Below, piece after piece: positions 7,172-10,204 of a DNA stretch of 10,204 bases. Made by a program: the position numbers and the translations under genes. This DNA is from Fimbriimonadaceae bacterium. Its GTDB lineage: Bacteria; Armatimonadota; Fimbriimonadia; Fimbriimonadales; Fimbriimonadaceae. The stretch covers positions 1 to 10,204 of the forward strand of contig JAKRSE010000297.1 of the NCBI GenBank assembly GCA_022402505.1, read 5' to 3'. Numbering within the stretch: position 1 is the stretch's first letter; each line of letters opens with the position of its first letter. Below the pieces are notes generated by a model, which ran no database searches, had not been told where the DNA came from, and saw only the letters and a list, made by a program, of their open reading frames with translations.

Positions 7172-8122
7172 CTAGGGGCTCATCCAGAAGAGCTCCCACC
7201 TCCCCAAGGAGTTTGCTCCGGGCAGGATGTATGCGGCGCCATAGCGGATTCGGAACGTGGCAGTTCGAAAGACCTGATCCAGCTGGGCTTCTTCGACCCC
7301 GCCCTGGGAGATGAGCTTCTGGCGAACCTTGTCCTGAACCTCGCGAGGCAACTCGGACAGACCGCCACGGTTCGGAAGAGACTGATAGAAGGCTCCCGAG
7401 GGATCCAGAGTCCGCATCAGAACCTGCCACCTCGCCTGTCTGGCCTGGCTTTCCTTTGCGACCAATTGCTGGAAGAAGCGCATTGCTTCCGCTCCGAGAT
7501 CGGTCTGGTTGCCGGCTGTATCGAAGCGCATGACCAATGAGTTTGCGGGTCCGGGGCCGGTCGCACTTTTCAGGTCGCTCTGATCCTGTGCCGCAATTCG
7601 CTCCCAATCGGCTCGACCGGTCGGGGAGAGGCCCCGGCGGCGGGCCAAGTTTTCCGAATCCGGCCGGAAAAAGAGGTTCACGCGACCCTGCGGCGTGGAG
7701 ACTTCGAGGACCTGATCCAACTGGAACACCGGGGGGAACGCTTCCGGATCGCGCTCGGCAATCTGCAGGCCGACGCGGGTCGCTCGTGGCCCCAGAAGCT
7801 CCGGCGTTACGATTCCTCCGTTCGCTGTCAAGGCCGCGAAGAGCCGTTGCTCTTCCCTGAGCTCAGGCAACGGTGGGGCATCGGCGGACACCAGGAGGGC
7901 CGCGCCGGATTCCGCCAGCCGCCATGCTCCGAACAATCGATCCCCGTACTGCCGCCGCAACCCTTCGAGATCGAATCCGGTCTCCTGAGAATAGGCTCGC
8001 GGTGCTTCCCAGTTCTGCAAGAGAGCCGGACCGCCGATCACGACCAGATCCAAGATCGGCGGCGTTGCCTCTTGTCCAGCAACCGTCGCGGCTAGGAGCA
8101 GGCTGAGCGAGACTACTGCCAT
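7172..8122 (-). CDS. G2: exported hypothetical protein, closest paralogue of G1
   Basis: G2 has 316 residues and no family that I recognise. The N-terminus MAVVSLSLLLAATVAGQEAT looks like a signal peptide core without positive residues, with a possible cleavage after VAG. It shares with G1 LDLVVIGG (24-31), LFGAWRLAESGAALLVSADA (63-82), APPLPELREE, a 'FPPVFQ...TPQGRVNLFF' segment, a helical 'QLVAKESQARQARWQVLM' region and a 'FYQSLPNRGGLSELP' segment near the C-terminus. It is less similar to G3. The ATG sits in ATGGCAGTAG and overlaps the end of P2 by 10 nt, exactly as in G1/P1, and the preceding CCGGCCCTGGAGGACGG is also shared with P1-G1. Transcription probably comes from the P3-G3-P2 side and ends at the terminator at 7067-7103. 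Confidence 0.75.
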   Translation of the reverse strand: MAVVSLSLLLAATVAGQEATPPILDLVVIGGPALLQNWEAPRAYSQETGFDLEGLRRQYGDRLFGAWRLAESGAALLVSADAPPLPELREEQRLFAALTANGGIVTPELLGPRATRVGLQIAERDPEAFPPVFQLDQVLEVSTPQGRVNLFFRPDSENLARRRGLSPTGRADWERIAAQDQSDLKSATGPGPANSLVMRFDTAGNQTDLGAEAMRFFQQLVAKESQARQARWQVLMRTLDPSGAFYQSLPNRGGLSELPREVQDKVRQKLISQGGVEEAQLDQVFRTATFRIRYGAAYILPGANSLGRWELFWMSP

Positions 8123-8280
8123 GGATATGGACCGTCCTCCAGGGCCGGATTGGGGCTCATGGAAGCCGACTCTTCCCGCTCGAAGCCTTGGGAGAACGGA
8201 ACATGACTCAGCAGGCCGGCGAGGCCTGCGGCGATGACGGGAAATTTCACCGATGTCACTTGTGATCTTGCCGAGTTCAT
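8113..8280 (-). CDS. P2: 55-residue mini-partner of G2
   Basis: A small open frame starts at ATG 8280 and ends at TAG 8113-8115, overlapping the G2 start by 10 nt. It begins MNSARSQVTSVKFPV with Arg and Lys residues, then has a hydrophobic run (VIAAGLAGLLSHV) that could be a signal or membrane segment, and ends NPALEDGPYPWQ. That end matches the P1 C-terminus WPALEDGPWSWQ and lies in the same position relative to the next gene. The central domain of P1/P3 (DPLG...TEKWRR...QEVQR) is absent. It is either a partner gene reduced by internal deletion, or a minimal leader kept for translational coupling to G2. No clear Shine-Dalgarno site or promoter is seen. The conserved C-terminus and overlap are the main support for its being real. 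Confidence 0.6.
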   Translation of the reverse strand: MNSARSQVTSVKFPVIAAGLAGLLSHVPFSQGFEREESASMSPNPALEDGPYPWQ

Positions 8281-8292
8281 GTCAGCGACTCA

Positions 8293-8309
8293 AGAACCCA
8301 ATGGGTTCT
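8293..8309. other. Inverted repeat between P2 and G3
   Basis: AGAACCCAATGGGTTCT has 8-bp perfect arms around one central base. It could fold as a 7-bp hairpin with a 3-base loop, or act as a dimeric protein-binding site. It lies 13 bp before the P2 ATG in the 110-bp gap after G3. No T-run follows on the minus strand, so a terminator is unlikely. I see nothing else definable in this gap (8281-8390). Confidence 0.35.
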
Positions 8310-8390
8310 CAATGTTGTCAGACCGGACGGGTCCAGGGCCCGGGGAAATTCGACGTCCTGGATCAGAACCAAAGGGGACACTCGGCGAGG

Positions 8391-9377
8391 CTATGGTGTG
8401 AGCCACCCGATGTCGCTTGAAGCTGCGGCCGGATTCTGCCCGCTGCGCACGGCGACCACTTGGGCATGGAAGGTGACCCGAAAACGGGCTCCTTCCAGAA
8501 TGGACTGCAGATCGACAGCGTCTGGATTCCGGCCATCTGCCTGAAGCCCCTGCCTGGCGCTCTCGAGGAGCTTGGCCTGCAGATCGGCCGGAAGCTCGCG
8601 GAAGGTCCCTGTCGGCGGAAGGGATCGGTACCCGTTCTTGTTCGGGGAGAGAATGTCCATCAGTCTCTTCCAACGGAGCAGTCGTTCTGCCTCGAACTGC
8701 GCGAGTCGAGCCGAGTAGGCCTCAGTGGCTGAGACCAGGAGTTCGCCGGCGTTCCGTCGGGAGCTGACCACTCGAACGGCCCAGGAGTCATCAGAGACGC
8801 CTCCAGGCTGAAGAGTCGATCTTTCGGCGGGCCCTGACTGCCTGGGCGTCCAATCCTCCCTTTTCAGCGGGGTCTTGGCGGCTTGAGAAAACACTTCGGG
8901 CAACGGACGGCCCAGAGTGGTCGCCGCTCGCAGCCCCGGCGCACTGACCTCGACCATCTGGGCGATATGCAACACCGGCTGGCTCCAGCCATCGCCGGCC
9001 TCCGTCATCCTAAGAATGCGCCTCGCCATGGCAGGAGTGGCGGACTGAGGTTCCAGCCGGCCACCTGCGGAAATCAAAGCCTCAAACTCGGTGTCCTCGT
9101 TCTTGATGCGAAGGGTTTCGGGGTCATCCGCTGCAACGATCACCAAAGTGTTCGTCCGATCAACCGGAATGACCTCAGCCCCGAGCGGTCGGTAGAAGTC
9201 TCGAACATGCTGGAGCGTGTATCCGGCGGAGAACGTCAGAGCGGAAAGGGGCAAAGGCAGCCTCCCCTCCCGAACGCTCGCCCCTCCAACAAGGACGAGA
9301 TTCAGGTAGGGGGCCGGCTCCTGGACCGAGGGCGATGCGGCCAAGAACAGCCCCATAAAGAGAGTCGTCAAGGCCAC
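8391..9377 (-). CDS. G3: exported hypothetical protein, divergent paralogue of G1/G2
   Basis: G3 has 328 residues from the GTG at 9377 and no family that I recognise. The N-terminus ALTTLFMGLFLAASPSVQEP is a convincing hydrophobic export signal and is followed by LNLVLVGG, the same block as in G1 and G2. The middle of the protein is quite different from G1/G2. Homology returns in 'LAQFEAERLLRWKRLMDIL' and in 'GYRSLPPTGTFRELPADLQA', then FRVTFHAQVVAV near the C-terminus. The GTG start was chosen because GTGGCCTTGA overlaps the P3 stop by 10 nt, exactly the arrangement of the other two pairs. The frame stays open to an ATG at 9515, but that would overlap P3 extensively and place charged, non-signal sequence before the hydrophobic segment. 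An internal ATG eight codons in would still leave a signal-like N-terminus. Confidence 0.72.
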   Translation of the reverse strand: MALTTLFMGLFLAASPSVQEPAPYLNLVLVGGASVREGRLPLPLSALTFSAGYTLQHVRDFYRPLGAEVIPVDRTNTLVIVAADDPETLRIKNEDTEFEALISAGGRLEPQSATPAMARRILRMTEAGDGWSQPVLHIAQMVEVSAPGLRAATTLGRPLPEVFSQAAKTPLKREDWTPRQSGPAERSTLQPGGVSDDSWAVRVVSSRRNAGELLVSATEAYSARLAQFEAERLLRWKRLMDILSPNKNGYRSLPPTGTFRELPADLQAKLLESARQGLQADGRNPDAVDLQSILEGARFRVTFHAQVVAVRSGQNPAAASSDIGWLTP

Positions 9378-9913
9378 AGTAGGTTCTCGGGAAGGACTTG
9401 GGGCCAGATCGAGCTGGGGTCGTGCGTCCAGCGATGGACGGCCACCGAAAGCTGCTCCTGGGTGCCGGATCGTTGCACCTCCTGCATGTTCCCCGCGCCA
9501 TCCACACGTCTCCATCTCTCTGTGACAGCATGTTCACGAATGAACTGCCGGAACTGAAAGATCGCCGGACTCTCCAAAGGGATTGTGCTGGAGAAAAGGT
9601 GTCCAGCAGTGAACTCCCAAGACCCCAAGGGGTCCAGAATGGTGTGCCACGGGGGCGGAGGGGCCGGGCTGGGGTCTCCGTCTCCCGCCGCAGCTCTCTT
9701 GGTCTTCTGAGTCAGCCAGAAAGAGTACGAGCTGGCGGGCCCGATGTTCAAGCCAAGGTAGAGGACGGGCGCTCCCACGGAATTGGTGCTCGGTGGAGTG
9801 AGCTTCTGCCAGGCGCTCCAGATCGGCGGCGGGGGGTCGCCGGGCGGGGGCGGGCCGGCGGGGCAGGCGGCGGCTCCGGCGGAGAGGACTGCGGCGAGGG
9901 CCAGGGCTCTCAT
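9368..9913 (-). CDS. P3: lipoprotein-like partner protein of G3, constant head and variable body
   Basis: P3 has 181 residues. Its first ~40 codons are identical in nucleotide sequence to those of P1: signal MRALALAAVLSAGAAAC with a plausible lipobox ending at C17, a proline-rich linker, then IWSAWQKLTPPS. After that the protein diverges from P1 but keeps ILDPLGSWEFTA (92-103) and AVTERWRRVDGAGNMQEVQR (129-148). Its C-terminus, WPQVLPENLLWP, differs from the ALEDGP ending of P1 and P2. The stop overlaps the G3 GTG by 10 nt. It is the first gene behind rpsI, with its own promoter after the rpsI terminator, so it is probably the head of a P3-G3-P2-G2 transcription unit. Function unknown; an envelope-attached role is inferred from the signal and lipobox only. 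Confidence 0.75.
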   Translation of the reverse strand: MRALALAAVLSAGAAACPAGPPPPGDPPPPIWSAWQKLTPPSTNSVGAPVLYLGLNIGPASSYSFWLTQKTKRAAAGDGDPSPAPPPPWHTILDPLGSWEFTAGHLFSSTIPLESPAIFQFRQFIREHAVTERWRRVDGAGNMQEVQRSGTQEQLSVAVHRWTHDPSSIWPQVLPENLLWP

Positions 9914-9919
9914 GACAGC

Positions 9920-9948
9920 GTTCTACCGCCCCCCGCAATGCATGTCAA
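9920..9948 (-). promoter_or_regulatory. Promoter of the P3-G3 operon, leaderless geometry
   Basis: This is identical to the P1 promoter: TTGACA (9948-9943), 17-base spacer, TAGAAC (9925-9920), then six bases to the P3 ATG. It lies within the 337-bp repeat, so both P genes should fire with the same strength and regulation. Confidence 0.65.
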
Positions 9949-10040
9949 GCAGAAGTGTTAAGAATGTCCCATCCATGTTCGGCGAATGTGGAAACTCACC
10001 GGATCGAGAGGGCAGGCAGTCCTGGCGACCACACAAAAGG

Positions 10041-10077
10041 AGACCGCCGAGCCCCCGTGAGGGAGCTTCGGCGGTCT
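10041..10077 (-). terminator. rpsI Rho-independent terminator
   Basis: AGACCGCCGA and TCGGCGGTCT form a perfect 10-bp outer stem, followed on the minus strand by CCTTTT. It lies about 28 bp downstream of the rpsI stop codon, a normal place for the end of a ribosomal-protein operon. Confidence 0.8.
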
Positions 10078-10104
10078 TGGGTTGGAGTCGTGAGACTGAT
10101 CGGA

Positions 10105-10204
10105 TCAGCGCTTGACGAACTGGAAGCCGCGGCGGGCCTTCTTGCGGCCGTACTTCTTCCGTTCCTTCACGCGGGCGTCTCGGGTGAGGAAGCCGGCGGC
10201 GCGG
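10105..10204 (-). CDS. rpsI: 30S ribosomal protein S9, C-terminal 32 residues (5'-partial)
   Basis: Minus-strand translation ends with GFLTRDARVKERKKYGRKKA and then RRGFQFVKR-stop. The pattern 'LTRD.R..ERKKYG.KKAR..FQF.KR' is the conserved basic tail of bacterial S9, which reaches into the ribosomal P site. The stop is at 10105-10107; the rest of the gene lies beyond the window. Its final codons are part of the 337-bp repeat and are copied at 7131-7157. Confidence 0.93.
   Translation of the reverse strand, partial: RAAGFLTRDARVKERKKYGRKKARRGFQFVKR

Larger units (their letters stand above)
9795..10131. repeat. 337-bp perfect direct repeat, copy 2 (parental position at rpsI)
   Basis: Identical to 6821-7157. 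This copy is joined to the intact rpsI reading frame, so it is probably the original location. It spans the last rpsI codons, the terminator, the P3 promoter and the P3 signal/linker codons. Confidence 0.95.

Noticed and set aside
7131..7607. Minus-strand frame ending RGFQFVKR, resembling an S9 protein with a long N-terminus
   Set aside because: Only the last eight codons are rpsI; everything before is the G2 gene read in another frame.
8391..9515. 374-residue form of G3 starting at ATG 9515
   Set aside because: The extra N-terminal sequence is P3 read in another frame; the GTG at 9377 restores both the signal sequence and the conserved 10-nt overlap.
5459..9913. Polymorphic toxin/immunity system
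   Set aside because: Paired, variable cassettes suggested it, but no toxin domain, catalytic motif or immunity-like protein can be seen; both partners look exported.

Overview
The window is high-GC bacterial chromosome with tightly packed genes on both strands. There is no tRNA, rRNA, CRISPR array, transposase or phage gene. The only phylogenetic marker is the C-terminal tail of ribosomal protein S9 at the right edge. It shows an ordinary bacterium, but a 32-residue tail cannot fix the phylum. Carbohydrate-degrading genes, a double HD-GYP-like protein and probable leaderless genes would fit Armatimonadota (Fimbriimonadia-like) or similar lineages; this is a weak inference.

Layout. (1) 1-660 (+): the 3' end of a gene whose visible part looks like a C-terminal beta-sandwich region of a large glycoside-hydrolase-like protein. 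(2) 694-4033 (-): a three-gene operon, transcribed apnL > apsD > apnO, with ATGA start/stop overlaps at both junctions. The products match the D-apiose oxidation route: D-apiose to D-apionolactone (ApsD), to D-apionate (ApnL), to 3-oxoisoapionate (ApnO). Apiose is the branched sugar of plant apiin and rhamnogalacturonan II, so the organism probably uses plant polysaccharide or glycoside debris. Genes for the later steps are not in the window. (3) about 4089-5447 (+): a protein with two HD-GYP-like halves, divergent from the apiose operon.

(4) 5459-9913 (-): three consecutive two-gene cassettes lying directly downstream of rpsI and transcribed in the same direction. In transcription order they are P3-G3, P2-G2 and P1-G1. 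G proteins are exported-looking paralogues of 313-328 residues. P1 and P3 are lipoprotein-like paralogues of about 182 residues, and P2 is a 55-residue mini-version. Every P gene overlaps its G gene by exactly 10 nt. I recognise no known family in P or G.

The most unusual feature is a perfect 337-bp direct repeat (6821-7157 and 9795-10131). Each copy holds the last codons of rpsI, the rpsI terminator, a promoter that would give a leaderless transcript, and the identical first ~40 codons of P1 or P3. Beyond the repeat the P and G coding sequences diverge sharply. The locus therefore has a constant expression head joined to variable bodies. This resembles a recombining or allele-importing surface-protein locus anchored on rpsI. 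Recombination between the repeats would remove 2,974 bp and put P1-G1 directly behind rpsI.
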